The notes beneath the pieces were generated by a model, which was not told the DNA's origin, did no database searches, and worked only from the letters and a program-made list of their open reading frames with translations. The position numbers and the translations under genes are program-made. Source: Adhaeretor mobilis (GTDB lineage: Bacteria > Planctomycetota > Planctomycetia > Pirellulales > Lacipirellulaceae). Taken from it: a stretch of DNA of 64,000 nt. The stretch lies in assembly GCF_007741515.1 (NCBI RefSeq), contig NZ_CP036263.1:2543501-2607500 (forward strand), written 5' to 3'. Shown one piece after another: positions 7,559 to 17,215 of the stretch (position 1 is the first letter of the stretch; the number at the start of each line of letters is the position of its first letter).

Positions 7559-10363
7559 ATGAAAAAGCAAATTGAACTCTTGATTTGTCTGTCACTGATA
7601 AACTTCGTCACTTTAGCAGTTAAAGCTCACGGCGCGGAACCATTGAAAACTAACGTCGTCTTGATTTTGGCCGACGACTTAGGCTGGAAGGATCTCGGCT
7701 GCTACGGCAGCGATTATTACCAGACGCCTAATATCGATCGCGTCGCCTCTGAAGGCATGCGGTTCACTGATGGGTATTCCGCTTGCAATGTGTGCTCGCC
7801 AACGCGGGCAGCGATTATGAGCGGTAAGTACCCCGCACGTTTGCTCCTCACGCAGTGGCTTCCAGGCGGGCGCTGGAGTGCCACGAAGAATGAGCTTCGC
7901 GAGGGACGCTATATTTCCAATTTGCCATTGGAGGAAGTGACGATCGCCGAAGCAATGCGCGAGGCCGGCTATCGAACAGCGTTCATGGGGAAATGGCATC
8001 TCGGCGCGGAAACCTATTATTATCCGGAGCATCAAGGTTTCGACATCAATATTGGCGGTCGGGATTACGGCGCGCCGGGCAGCTACTTCTATCCGTTCGA
8101 AGGAACCTGGAAGATTCCTACTACCGGTAAGACGCTTTTCAAGGACTCTCCGTTGCCAGGCAAAGAGGGCGACTATCTCGTCGATCGGCTCGCCGAAGAA
8201 GCGGAGAAGTTCATTCGCCAGAGCGCCGACAAGCCGTTCTTCCTGATGCTTTCTCACTACGCGGTGCATACGCCGCTGGAAGGCAAGCCAGATAAAGTGG
8301 CTCGCTATGAAAAGACGCCCAAAAAGCAGCGGCAGGGAAAAGCCGCCTACGCAGCGATGGTTGAAAGCGTCGATGATAGCGTCGGTCGCGTGATGCGAAC
8401 TCTAAAAGAGCTCGATCTCGATGAACGCACGCTCGTCATATTCGCCAGCGACAACGGAGGTTTTGCGAAAGTGACCGACAATGCGCCTCTGCGGGCAAAT
8501 AAAGGTTCCAATTATGACGGGGGGATCCGTGTACCAGTCATTGTAAAGTGGCCTGGAAAGACAACCCCCGGTTCAGTATCTCACGAGCCAGTCATTAGCA
8601 CCGATTTTTACCCCACCATTTTGGCGGCGACTGGCCAGCCATTACGGCCGCACCAGCATATGGACGGCAAGAACCTAACGCCAGTGCTAACCGGCGAAGG
8701 CAAGCTGGATCGCGAAGCCCTCTATTGGCACTACCCACACTACAATCAGCACCCTTCCAACTTTCCCTCCAGCGTCGTCCGAGCAGGCGATTGGAAGTTG
8801 ATCGAGGATCTCGAGACCGGCAAAGCCCAGCTCTACAACCTCGCCGAAGATATTGGCGAAACACACGATCTCTCGACTGAGCAACCGGAAAAAGTCAAGA
8901 GATTGCAGGGAAATCTCAACAACTGGCGGAAGGATGTAGGCGCCGATCCAATGACGCCCAATCCTCAATACCAAAAGACGACGAGTACCAATGTCAATAA
9001 GCGGTCCGCCAAACCCAACGTATTGTTTCTTGCCGTGGACGACATGAACGATTGGATTTCGGTGTTCGATCCCGATGCTCCGATTAAGACGCCGCATATT
9101 GAGAGTTTGGCACAGAGAGGAACGTTATTTACCAAAGCCTATTGCGCGTCGCCCGCTTGCAATCCCTCGCGAACGGCGACGTTGACCGGGCAGCGGCCTT
9201 CGACAAGCGGCGTTTACGGCAACAAAACCGATTGGCGCAAGGCTTTGCCAACGCGGAAGACAATCATGCAACAATTCATGGCAGCAGGATACGATGTACT
9301 TGGCGCCGGGAAGATATTCCACCATCACTACAACGGCGCTTTTCATGATGCCGCTTCGTTTCATGACTTCCAGCAGATGAGACCGCAAAAGTACCCGAAA
9401 GAAAAGTTGAATCATGCGCCTGAGTACGGCTCTCAAAATACCGATTGGGGAGAGTGGCCGAATCGAGTTGAAGACTCCATTGACTTTAAAACAGCCAATT
9501 ACTGTATCGAGGCGCTCAACGAACCAGTTGGCGAGAAGCCGTTGTTTCTAGCCTGCGGCATTTTCAAGCCGCACTCGCCGTTTTTCGCACCGAGCGAGTA
9601 TCACCAGCTTTATCGCAACATTGACTTGCCGCTACGCAAAGAGGACGACTGGAAAGATCTTCCAGAGGGCGCCGACTCACTGATGAAGAAAACAAGATGG
9701 TTTTGGGGAGGCATGATGCAAGCCGAGCAGCAGAATGAAGGCTCGTATCATGATTTCATACGCTCGTATGCCGCCTGCGCCGCATTTGCCGACGCCCAGG
9801 TTGGTTGCGTTCTAGAAGCATTAGCCAAGAGCACGCGCCGCGACAACACGATCATCGTCCTCTGGTCGGATCACGGATTCCATCTGGGCGAAAAGGACCA
9901 CATTGAAAAGTTCGCCTTGTGGGAGAAAACTAACCACATCCCGCTGATCGTCGTAGCCCCAGGGGTGACGACGCCCGGAAGTCGCTGCGAACGTCCTGTC
10001 GATCTGACTGCGCTCTACCCAACCTTACTGGAACTGAGCGGGCTGCCTGCCGACGAGTTATGCGATGGCAAGAGCATCGTGCCGCTGCTGCGCGACCCGA
10101 CTAGGAAGTGGGATCAACCGGCCTTGATGACTTACTTGCGAGGCAACCACGCCGTTCGGAGTAACCGCTGGCGCTACATTCGCTATGCCGATGGCAGCGA
10201 GGAGCTCTATGACCACAAAGTCGATCCGAATGAGTGGGATAACGTCGCAGGCGACGAACGCTTTAAGGAAGTGATTGCCCGACTCCAGGAATGGTTACCC
10301 AAGCAAGAAGCCAAGCAGGCGCCGGATATGCCGAAGCCCAAGTCGAAACGGGACGCCGCCTAA
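7559..10363 (+). CDS. Two-domain fused sulfatase
   Basis: The 934-aa protein has a signal peptide and two complete sulfatase domains. Domain 1 (about 30-470) has NVVLILADDLGWKDLGCYGSD and CSPTR at 79-83, like arylsulfatase A/GalNAc-6-sulfatase-type S1 enzymes. Domain 2 (about 484-930) has NVLFLAVDDMNDW, CNPSR at 534-538, LWSDHGFHLGEKDH and ELYDHKVDPNEW, like iduronate-2-sulfatases and the upstream neighbour. Both active sites look intact. Domain 2 has no signal peptide of its own, so one export event delivers both activities, presumably against two different sulfate positions of one glycan. A fusion of two formerly adjacent genes is the simplest origin. Confidence 0.93.
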   Translation: MKKQIELLICLSLINFVTLAVKAHGAEPLKTNVVLILADDLGWKDLGCYGSDYYQTPNIDRVASEGMRFTDGYSACNVCSPTRAAIMSGKYPARLLLTQWLPGGRWSATKNELREGRYISNLPLEEVTIAEAMREAGYRTAFMGKWHLGAETYYYPEHQGFDINIGGRDYGAPGSYFYPFEGTWKIPTTGKTLFKDSPLPGKEGDYLVDRLAEEAEKFIRQSADKPFFLMLSHYAVHTPLEGKPDKVARYEKTPKKQRQGKAAYAAMVESVDDSVGRVMRTLKELDLDERTLVIFASDNGGFAKVTDNAPLRANKGSNYDGGIRVPVIVKWPGKTTPGSVSHEPVISTDFYPTILAATGQPLRPHQHMDGKNLTPVLTGEGKLDREALYWHYPHYNQHPSNFPSSVVRAGDWKLIEDLETGKAQLYNLAEDIGETHDLSTEQPEKVKRLQGNLNNWRKDVGADPMTPNPQYQKTTSTNVNKRSAKPNVLFLAVDDMNDWISVFDPDAPIKTPHIESLAQRGTLFTKAYCASPACNPSRTATLTGQRPSTSGVYGNKTDWRKALPTRKTIMQQFMAAGYDVLGAGKIFHHHYNGAFHDAASFHDFQQMRPQKYPKEKLNHAPEYGSQNTDWGEWPNRVEDSIDFKTANYCIEALNEPVGEKPLFLACGIFKPHSPFFAPSEYHQLYRNIDLPLRKEDDWKDLPEGADSLMKKTRWFWGGMMQAEQQNEGSYHDFIRSYAACAAFADAQVGCVLEALAKSTRRDNTIIVLWSDHGFHLGEKDHIEKFALWEKTNHIPLIVVAPGVTTPGSRCERPVDLTALYPTLLELSGLPADELCDGKSIVPLLRDPTRKWDQPALMTYLRGNHAVRSNRWRYIRYADGSEELYDHKVDPNEWDNVAGDERFKEVIARLQEWLPKQEAKQAPDMPKPKSKRDAA

Positions 10364-10485
10364 AACCAAAGGCGAGGTTGATAATCAAGCTGGTTGTCTA
10401 CCACACTTACCGGGGCGGTGACCCTGTACTCAGATTTTCTTAGTGGTAATCCATGGGCAATGTCCAACTTGACAAAGGAAAAGAG

Positions 10486-12207
10486 ATGAACGCAGAAAGA
10501 ATCAAGAGGCTGCTTGCCGTTTTGAGCCTGACGGTTGGCCTTGGCAGTCACAGTTTCATTAGTATCACAGTTTGCGCTGATATTGTTTCTGAGAACGGAT
10601 CCAGCAGAGCCACTGGCTATGTGGAGTCGAATAAGATTATCACGCACGGCGATAAGACGCATGTTTCTTGGCTCGATAGCTACGAGGATGAATTTCACGT
10701 TCAGATAAAGACTCTCGACCGAACGACGGGTACGTGGTCGGAGACTTATACGTTGGGCGATACCCGCGACAATCATGGCGGGCCTGCATTAACGGTTGAT
10801 AGCGAAGGCTATCTGCACACCGTTTCTTATCCTCACCACAATCCATTTCGATATCGTAAGTCGCTCAACCCTAACGACGCCTCAGCTTGGACTGAGGAGA
10901 CGCTGGTCGGCGATGACCTTACTTATCCCTCACTGGTGACCGGTCCTGACGATACGCTCTATCTTATCGCACGCAGTAGTGAAGGGCCTTCCTCAGAACC
11001 CTGGGGAGTCAATCTCTATACCAAACCAAAAGATGGAGATTGGTCGGGCCCCACAGAGATCCTTCAAGCAGGCGAACCGGACTACTCGCATTTTCAGGCT
11101 TCGCTTGCTTGGGGGCCAGATCATCAAACGCTTCACATGGCGACGCGAATGTATGGAGACGATCCCCGCTGGGGATACGAAATTGGTTATATGAAAAGTA
11201 CAGATTTCGGACAGACATGGCGGACCAGCATTGGCACGAGCCTCTCGCTACCGGCGACCAAAGCCACCGTGGATGTCATTGAGTCGATCGATCCTTCCCT
11301 GCGATCTTCCTACGGTAGCGCATCAGCCTTGCGCGCAGGATCGATTGCCGTGGATTCACACAACGTTCCGTACGTGGTCTACAACACATTAGGCCCTGAC
11401 GGATCGACGCCTTTGCAGGCCTGGATTGCAACCGCCAACGGGCATGGCGGTTGGGAAAAGACTTCTCTTAACGAGAAACTCGATGCGCTGCCGGAAGGTT
11501 GGGGGCTGGGCGTACCAGGCGGCATTTCTTTCACTGAAGATGGACGCATGGCACTTGTGCTGACGGCCTATGAGAGCGGGCTCAGTTGGGGCACTCCAGG
11601 CACCGAGGTCATCGGCGCGGTCTCCGACGACGGCGGCGCCACCTTTACCTCTAAATTCATTTCGACGATCGACCCCGATACGCCAAATTGGATGCCAAGC
11701 ATTGAAAGAGCAACTGGCTTCAACAATCTAGACTCCGTGGCCGTCTTGTACACGAGCGGCGAAAAAGGAAGTGACAATCATGAGATCATTAGCAATCAAG
11801 TGATTTTTCAGCAGTTGCTCGGTTCCTCTTGGAACAAGGTTGGTGGAGACGTAAACCAAGACGGCGCGTTCCTAGGCGACGGGACCGGACCGGCTGCTTC
11901 CGACGACGTGTCTGCATTCATAGAGCATTGGAATGCAACCAATCTTCCCGGGCTATTTGGCACTCATGAAAGCGTCACACATGGGGACTTAAATTTTGAC
12001 GGCGTTACTGATTTGCACGACGTGTTTTTACTGAGAGAACTCATGAAACAATCAGGGGTACCTACGACTGCTCTTGAAAGCCTCGGTTCAGCGGTACCCG
12101 AACCGAGCAGTTTCATACTGCTTGCCGTGGGGAGCGTTTACTGCCTCTTACAGCGAAAGAAAAGAGCCTCACTCGGACTTGCCAGCGGAGAAGTATATCC
12201 CAAATAA
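10486..12207 (+). CDS. BNR-repeat PEP-CTERM exoprotein
   Basis: ATG 10486 follows an AAGGAAAAGAG ribosome site; the in-frame ATG at 10453 gives a poor N-terminus. A signal peptide is followed by a beta-propeller-like region with BNR/Asp-box-like elements (STDFGQTW, SDDGGATF) similar to BNR-4-type proteins. Then comes an EF-hand/dockerin-like pair (GDVNQDGAF... and DLNFDGVTDLHDVFLL) and a PEP-CTERM tail (VPEPSS ... QRKKRA). The fold suggests glycan binding or a hydrolase/lyase. The sialidase YRIP motif is not seen, so sialidase activity is not claimed. It lies within the sulfatase run. Confidence 0.83.
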   Translation: MNAERIKRLLAVLSLTVGLGSHSFISITVCADIVSENGSSRATGYVESNKIITHGDKTHVSWLDSYEDEFHVQIKTLDRTTGTWSETYTLGDTRDNHGGPALTVDSEGYLHTVSYPHHNPFRYRKSLNPNDASAWTEETLVGDDLTYPSLVTGPDDTLYLIARSSEGPSSEPWGVNLYTKPKDGDWSGPTEILQAGEPDYSHFQASLAWGPDHQTLHMATRMYGDDPRWGYEIGYMKSTDFGQTWRTSIGTSLSLPATKATVDVIESIDPSLRSSYGSASALRAGSIAVDSHNVPYVVYNTLGPDGSTPLQAWIATANGHGGWEKTSLNEKLDALPEGWGLGVPGGISFTEDGRMALVLTAYESGLSWGTPGTEVIGAVSDDGGATFTSKFISTIDPDTPNWMPSIERATGFNNLDSVAVLYTSGEKGSDNHEIISNQVIFQQLLGSSWNKVGGDVNQDGAFLGDGTGPAASDDVSAFIEHWNATNLPGLFGTHESVTHGDLNFDGVTDLHDVFLLRELMKQSGVPTTALESLGSAVPEPSSFILLAVGSVYCLLQRKKRASLGLASGEVYPK

Positions 12208-12337
12208 CCAATGCACTTGCTGGATGTCCGGTAGAACAATCCTCTAATCCTCCCAATGTTGTTAAATTCCAGCCGAGCGTTCCTGGGGAATTCTGCTTTC
12301 TACCAATTACGAGCCTTCAAGGGACTATTCAATTCTC

Positions 12338-13732
12338 ATGCAATTAAACACTTTTTCATTTGCCAAATGCTTGATGCTCAGCATTCTGTCTTTTTTTCTA
12401 TTGTGTGGCGGCTTCAATATGCCAGTGGTTGCCCAGCAGCGACGCCTTGATCAAGTGCAGTCGCAGAGTCTTTATGCCTCAGCGCCACTCGATAGCATTG
12501 CTGTTGCGGACAAGCAGCCCCATGAGGGCAGCATCGCTCTCGATGAGGAGTCGAGAGCTAATACCAAGCTTGATTATACAATCGAGACTGAGCACTTTTT
12601 CCCTTGCCCAGCGGATCAATTTTGGTTTCAAGCAAGAGCGGCGGCCATGCCTGCTTCAGCGTTTGATTCCGATCGATCAACGCCGCGCGTGATTCTTACC
12701 ATGCAGCCTCACGGGATGAAGGGTACGCACAACTACAAAGGAATCGTGAGCGCTAAGAGCGACGATATTGGCAAAACCTGGGAAGGGCCAACTATGCAAC
12801 CAGCTTTGAATTTGCGTGAAATGAAGGGGCGTGAGTCAGGGCGATTCTATGAAGTGCCCGTCGATGCGACGCCGCAGTATCACCCGAAGAGCGGTAAGTT
12901 ACTTCTGATTGGCGCCACCTTCAACGTTGACCGCAAAACCAAACGCGACGTCCCTGGCGGTCAGAGTAATATCTTTTACGCGGTCTACGACCCTCAGACT
13001 GCCCGCTGGGCTCCATGGAAAACCGTTGACTTCCCCAATTCCTTCCACTGGCCTTACAAACGATCAGGCTGCGTGCAGTGGTTAGAGGAGTCCAACGGAG
13101 AAGTCTTGCTGCCGTTTTACTTTGGCGAGCACAACAACAGTATCCATTACAGTGCCATCGCACGCTGCAAATTCGACGGCGAAACGCTCTCCTATGTCGA
13201 GCATGGCAGTGAACATAAACTCGACACGGGACGCGGCATGAGCGAGCCCTCGTTAGCCAAGTTCAAAGACGAGTATTATCTCACCATGCGAAATGACGAA
13301 GCGCCCTACTTGAGCACCAGCCCCGACGGCCTTCACTTTAGTGAAGCCAAACTATGGCGATTCGACGACGGTGAAGAGCTTGCCAGCTACAACACTCAGC
13401 AACACTTTATGACGCATTCTCAGGCCTTGTTTTTGGTTTACACCCGACGCGCCGCCGATAACGGGGATGTCATGCGACATCGCGCACCGCTCTACATGGC
13501 TCAGATTGATCCCAAGATGCATCGGCTTCTGCGGGCCACCGAACGCATTGTGGTTCCCAAAGAAGGCTCCGCCGCAATGGGTAATTTTGGCGTTAGTGCG
13601 ATCACACCGCAGGAAAGTTGGGTCGTCGTCGCAAAGCGCACAAAGACCGCTGGCGAAAAGAACGTAATCATTTCAAGGATACGCTGGAACACTCCAAACT
13701 CGCTGGTGAGCGAGCAAGCCAAGCCGCAATAA
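12338..13732 (+). CDS. Sialidase-fold BNR protein, secreted
   Basis: The 464-aa protein has an N-terminal hydrophobic export signal and a six-bladed-propeller-like body. An Asp-box-like SDDIGKTW and repeated 'YHPKSGKLLLIGATF' and 'GRGMSEPSLAKFKDEYYLTMRNDEAP' blocks resemble exo-alpha-sialidase-like proteins of planctomycetes. The canonical GH33 YRIP/FRIP arginine motif was not found, so its catalytic status is uncertain. The start is the first ATG with a hydrophobic segment; its ribosome site is weak. It sits between a BNR/PEP-CTERM protein and a sulfatase, which supports a glycan-processing role. Confidence 0.75.
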   Translation: MQLNTFSFAKCLMLSILSFFLLCGGFNMPVVAQQRRLDQVQSQSLYASAPLDSIAVADKQPHEGSIALDEESRANTKLDYTIETEHFFPCPADQFWFQARAAAMPASAFDSDRSTPRVILTMQPHGMKGTHNYKGIVSAKSDDIGKTWEGPTMQPALNLREMKGRESGRFYEVPVDATPQYHPKSGKLLLIGATFNVDRKTKRDVPGGQSNIFYAVYDPQTARWAPWKTVDFPNSFHWPYKRSGCVQWLEESNGEVLLPFYFGEHNNSIHYSAIARCKFDGETLSYVEHGSEHKLDTGRGMSEPSLAKFKDEYYLTMRNDEAPYLSTSPDGLHFSEAKLWRFDDGEELASYNTQQHFMTHSQALFLVYTRRAADNGDVMRHRAPLYMAQIDPKMHRLLRATERIVVPKEGSAAMGNFGVSAITPQESWVVVAKRTKTAGEKNVIISRIRWNTPNSLVSEQAKPQ

Positions 13733-13843
13733 TTTGCCATCCTGCAGGCAAAGGCAAGTCTGAACATGCCGAATAAAAATCCCCCAGTTAGATACTGAAA
13801 ACCGCGCCGAGCCCGCGCGATCGTTACTCAAGAAACCTCAATT

Positions 13844-13915
13844 ATGAAAATCACTGACGTCAAATGCATCCTACTCAGCGCACCGTATGCCAAGGCAGGT
13901 GACGATGAACGTGAA
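13844..13915 (+). repeat. Duplicated 5' end of the enolase-superfamily gene
   Basis: About 72 bp here encode MKITDVKCILLSAPYAKAGD followed by DERE. This is almost the same as the first 24 residues of the dehydratase gene at 17216. The DNA differs at several positions, including one at the third base of codon 3. So it is a diverged copy, possibly the stump of a paralogous dehydratase gene, not a recent duplication. The frame runs on without a stop into the sulfatase, but the sulfatase's own start and signal peptide lie at 13949. Confidence 0.85.
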
Positions 13916-13948
13916 GGGAAAAGAGAAGAGCAAGAAGAGGGCCAAATC

Positions 13949-15538
13949 ATGAGAACTGAGCAAGAACACGACACTTACTTAAGGGTAATCTGCTCTTTCG
14001 TTGCAGCCACCTTTTTCCTGCTGATGTCGGTGGCCGCGACGCGCGCTGCCGAGGTATCGAGGACTTCGCCAAGACACAATATCCTGTTCATCGCCGTCGA
14101 CGACCTGCGTACCTCGCTGGGCTGCTACGGCGACCCTCTGGCCAAAACGCCCAATATCGACCAGCTCGCCAAAGCATCGCGCCGGTTCACTAGAGCTTAT
14201 TGTCAGGAGTCGGTATGCGGCCCTTCGCGGACCTCGATTCTCACCGGCCGGCTTCCCGACAATACACGGGTCTGGCACAACCGTAATCTGTTCCGCGATA
14301 CGCTGCCCACTGCCGTAACGCTGCCGGAGTATTTTAAGGACCAGGGGTACCACACCCAGTCGCTCGGAAAGGTGCTCAGCGGAGAAAACAGCATGGCGGC
14401 GCAAGATCCCCAATCCTGGTCGGTGCCTCCGCTGTTGAAGGGCCATGGCTGGACCAACTATGCCTCGAAAGAAAACCGCGGTAAGCGCGGCAAAGGCCCG
14501 GCGACGGAGCAAGAGGATCTGCCCGACGAGGGCTATCCGGACGGCAAGCTGGCGGCCCTAGCCGTTCAAACGATCGAGGACCTCTCGGAACGGGATCAGC
14601 CGTTTTTTTTGGCCGTGGGCTTCTTCAAACCGCATCTGCCGTTTTGTGCTCCCAAGAAATACTGGGATCTCTACGACCCGGCAGATTTCGAGCCTGTCGG
14701 CAAAACGCGGCGGACGAAAAAAGCACCGGACGTGGCTTACCCGGACCATCTCGAACTGGGAGGCTATCGGGACATTCCAAAGGACGAGAACGTCACCATC
14801 GAGCAGGCACGCCGCCTACGACACGGCTACTATGCATGTGTCAGCTATGCCGATGCCCAGGTGGGAAAACTGCTGGACGCTTTGAAACGGCTCGAGCAGG
14901 ACGAGAACACGATTGTTGTGCTCTGGGGCGATCATGGCTACTCCCTGGGCGAGGCCGACCATTGGTGCAAGGACACGAATTTCGAAATGGACACTCGCGC
15001 GCCGCTAATGTTCCGTTTCCCGGGTATGCCGGAGCCAGGCGTTGCGACCGAGGCGATGATCGAATACGTGGACATCTATCCGACCGTTGTCGATTTGGCG
15101 GGCCTCCCGCCGGCCCCCGACCTGGACGGCGCCAGTCTCGTGCCTATCCTGAAAGACCCCCGGCGCGAAGGCCGTTCGTTTGTGCTCAGCCAGTTTGCCC
15201 GACCCTTCAAGCCGAGTCTACCCAAGGTGATGGGCTATTCGATTCGCACCAAGGCACACCGCTACACGCGCTGGGTCCAGTGGCCGACGAGGGAGACGCT
15301 CCAGGAAGAGCTCTACGATTATGATTCCAGCCGCAGCGCGGTTCGCGAGGGCGCATTTCTGATCGAACGGGAAAACGTCGCTGCCGACCCGGCCTACAGG
15401 GAACTGCGCGAGCGATTGCACACTTCCCTGGACGAGTCCTTGCGTACGCGAACAAACCTGGAGGCACTCAAGCATCCAGTGAAGGAAAACTCGTCGCGAA
15501 AGATGAAGGGCAAGAACCGCCAGGAGTCATCCAAGTGA
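13949..15538 (+). CDS. Secreted sulfatase, iduronate-2-sulfatase-like
   Basis: The open frame starts at 13844, but those codons are a copy of another gene's 5' end. ATG 13949 is followed by a good signal peptide (VICSFVAATFFLLMSVAAT) and preceded by AGAGGG. Motifs: NILFIAVDDLRTSLGCYGD, formylglycine site CGPSR at 90-94, and LWGDHGYSLGEADHW. The C-terminal block (YSIRTKAHRYTRW...EELYDYD) fits iduronate-2-sulfatase-like S1 enzymes. The sequence looks visibly richer in G and C than its neighbours, which together with the duplicated 5' stump suggests it was inserted as a unit. Its stop overlaps the following sialidase start by 4 bp. Confidence 0.92.
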   Translation: MRTEQEHDTYLRVICSFVAATFFLLMSVAATRAAEVSRTSPRHNILFIAVDDLRTSLGCYGDPLAKTPNIDQLAKASRRFTRAYCQESVCGPSRTSILTGRLPDNTRVWHNRNLFRDTLPTAVTLPEYFKDQGYHTQSLGKVLSGENSMAAQDPQSWSVPPLLKGHGWTNYASKENRGKRGKGPATEQEDLPDEGYPDGKLAALAVQTIEDLSERDQPFFLAVGFFKPHLPFCAPKKYWDLYDPADFEPVGKTRRTKKAPDVAYPDHLELGGYRDIPKDENVTIEQARRLRHGYYACVSYADAQVGKLLDALKRLEQDENTIVVLWGDHGYSLGEADHWCKDTNFEMDTRAPLMFRFPGMPEPGVATEAMIEYVDIYPTVVDLAGLPPAPDLDGASLVPILKDPRREGRSFVLSQFARPFKPSLPKVMGYSIRTKAHRYTRWVQWPTRETLQEELYDYDSSRSAVREGAFLIERENVAADPAYRELRERLHTSLDESLRTRTNLEALKHPVKENSSRKMKGKNRQESSK

Positions 15539-16755
15539 CCTCGAATCTCGTTCGATACAGCCTGCCGTTTGCCGTCGTGCTGCTGGCGCTCACACGTCTT
15601 TCGGCCTCGGAACCCTTTCTCGAAAAGACCAATCTCTTCGAAGAAGAAACAGATGGCTTCGTGTGCTACCGCATCCCAGGAATTGTCGTCACTGCACGTG
15701 GTACGGTGCTAGCCTACTGTGAAGCCCGTAAGTTCTCGACTGCGGACCGGGGAGAGATCGAGATCCATCTTCGCCGCAGCACCGATGGTGGTCGCTCGTG
15801 GGATCCACCACAGCAAGTGGCCCATATCGGGCCACGTTTGCCGCGGAACCCCTATATGTCAAAAAGTAAAAAGCACAAGGAGTTGGGTGGGCCAAATGAA
15901 CAGACAGTCAACAACGCCGTTGCAATTGCGGGCAACGATGGAATAGTGCATTTAATTTATTGCATCGAATATATGCGCTGCTTCTACATCCGTAGCAAAG
16001 ATGATGGAATTACATGGTCCAGGCCGGTTGATATTACATCTACTTTTGATAATTATCGCACCGATCTTGAATGGCAGGTTATCGCCACAGGTCCGGGCCA
16101 TGCCATCCAACTCAAGAGTGGACGACTCGTTGTGCCATTCTGGATGTCAACTTACAAAGAAGATGTGAAACTAAAAAAAGCAGTGGGTGTGATATATAGT
16201 GATGACGACGGCAACAACTGGGAACGCGGCGACCTTGCCCTTCGCAAAGGCGGCGAACCCAACATTGCCGAACTCGCTGACGGATGCGTTATGATAACTG
16301 CCCGAAATGGGGATCCACGAAATCGTCGCATGGTCACTTTCAGCCGCGACGGCGCTACTAGCTGGTCGAAACCCGAATTCATCGAACCGTTGCTTGAGCC
16401 AGGATGCATGGCGGGAATTGTAAGTCATCCCGGAACAGTGGAATCGAAGCCCCACCTACTCTTGTTCTCGAATCCAGATACGACCAACCGAGCCCACAAG
16501 AATCGCGAGAACTTGACTATCAAACTTAGCGAAGACGGCGGCCGCACTTGGCCGGTGAGCAGAGTCTTGCAGCCTGGACCAAGCGCCTACAGCGATTTGG
16601 CGGTGCTCAATGACGGCACGATTCTGTGCTTCTATGAAAGCGGCGATCCTCAGACGCCACGAAAGCACGGTCGCCGTTGGGCCTACTCATTCCTCACAGT
16701 CGCTCGATTCAACCTCCAGTGGCTTACAAATGGCAAACACCATGAGGGCGAATGA
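15535..16755 (+). CDS. Exo-alpha-sialidase, GH33 type
   Basis: GTG start overlapping the sulfatase stop (GTGA), with AGGAG 8 nt upstream. Signal peptide, then the sialidase YRIPGI arginine motif, five Asp boxes (STDGGRSW, SKDDGITW, SDDDGNNW, a degenerate SRDGATSW and SEDGGRTW) and the C-terminal SAYSDLAVL block that holds the nucleophilic Tyr of GH33 enzymes. It should release terminal sialic acid or a related ulosonate from glycans outside the cytoplasm. Translational coupling to the sulfatase suggests a shared substrate, perhaps a sulfated sialoglycan. That link is inference. Confidence 0.88.
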   Translation: MTSNLVRYSLPFAVVLLALTRLSASEPFLEKTNLFEEETDGFVCYRIPGIVVTARGTVLAYCEARKFSTADRGEIEIHLRRSTDGGRSWDPPQQVAHIGPRLPRNPYMSKSKKHKELGGPNEQTVNNAVAIAGNDGIVHLIYCIEYMRCFYIRSKDDGITWSRPVDITSTFDNYRTDLEWQVIATGPGHAIQLKSGRLVVPFWMSTYKEDVKLKKAVGVIYSDDDGNNWERGDLALRKGGEPNIAELADGCVMITARNGDPRNRRMVTFSRDGATSWSKPEFIEPLLEPGCMAGIVSHPGTVESKPHLLLFSNPDTTNRAHKNRENLTIKLSEDGGRTWPVSRVLQPGPSAYSDLAVLNDGTILCFYESGDPQTPRKHGRRWAYSFLTVARFNLQWLTNGKHHEGE

Positions 16756-16890
16756 TGCGGCATAGACCCGGATTTGAAATTAGCAGAAGCACCTGAGTCC
16801 CTTTTGCATTCATTGGCTGATTGCTTTCAGACCAAGGGGTTTGATTCGCCAGCTTTACAGGAGTATCGCAACGATTTCGTTATCCAATAG

Positions 16891-17103
16891 CCGCCAAGTC
16901 AGTCCATCAGCGCAGAGCGTGGAGTCGATATGCGGAACCTGGTTAATGGGATTTTCTGTCTCAATTGTACGCGCTGTCAATCATGGATGCTGCCCCACAA
17001 GTACGAACACTGGAACACGACCTTTGGTTACTACAATCGATGGCGTAGGAAAGACACCAGGATCAATGCACGCCTCAATCGCTCAAGCACTCTCCTCAAA
17101 TAG
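16891..17103 (+). pseudogene. IS5-type transposase N-terminal remnant
   Basis: Frame 16891-17103 translates to a segment with VDMRNLVNGIF, CTRCQSWMLPHKYEHWNT and YYNRWRRKDTRINARLNR. This matches the N-terminal pattern of IS5-group transposases (VDMR..(V/L)NGIF...GCQW.MLP...W.T...YF..WR). A TAG lies just before and one just after, and no catalytic DDE region follows. It is a fossil of a mobile element in the 460-bp gap between the sialidase and dehydratase genes. The rest of the gap holds nothing else recognisable. Confidence 0.72.
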
Positions 17104-17215
17104 GATATCGTCACCTTGTCGAAGATTGCCCCCGGCAGGTAAGTTCTTAACTTCCGCTCGCCGAAGCTGTAAATAGAGCCAAGTTGCGTGCCCGTTAAAT
17201 AAGATCCTCCCAATC

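Noticed and set aside
13844..13948. ATG 13844 as the sulfatase start
   Set aside because: Those codons are a copy of the dehydratase 5' end and would bury the signal peptide; ATG 13949 fits better.
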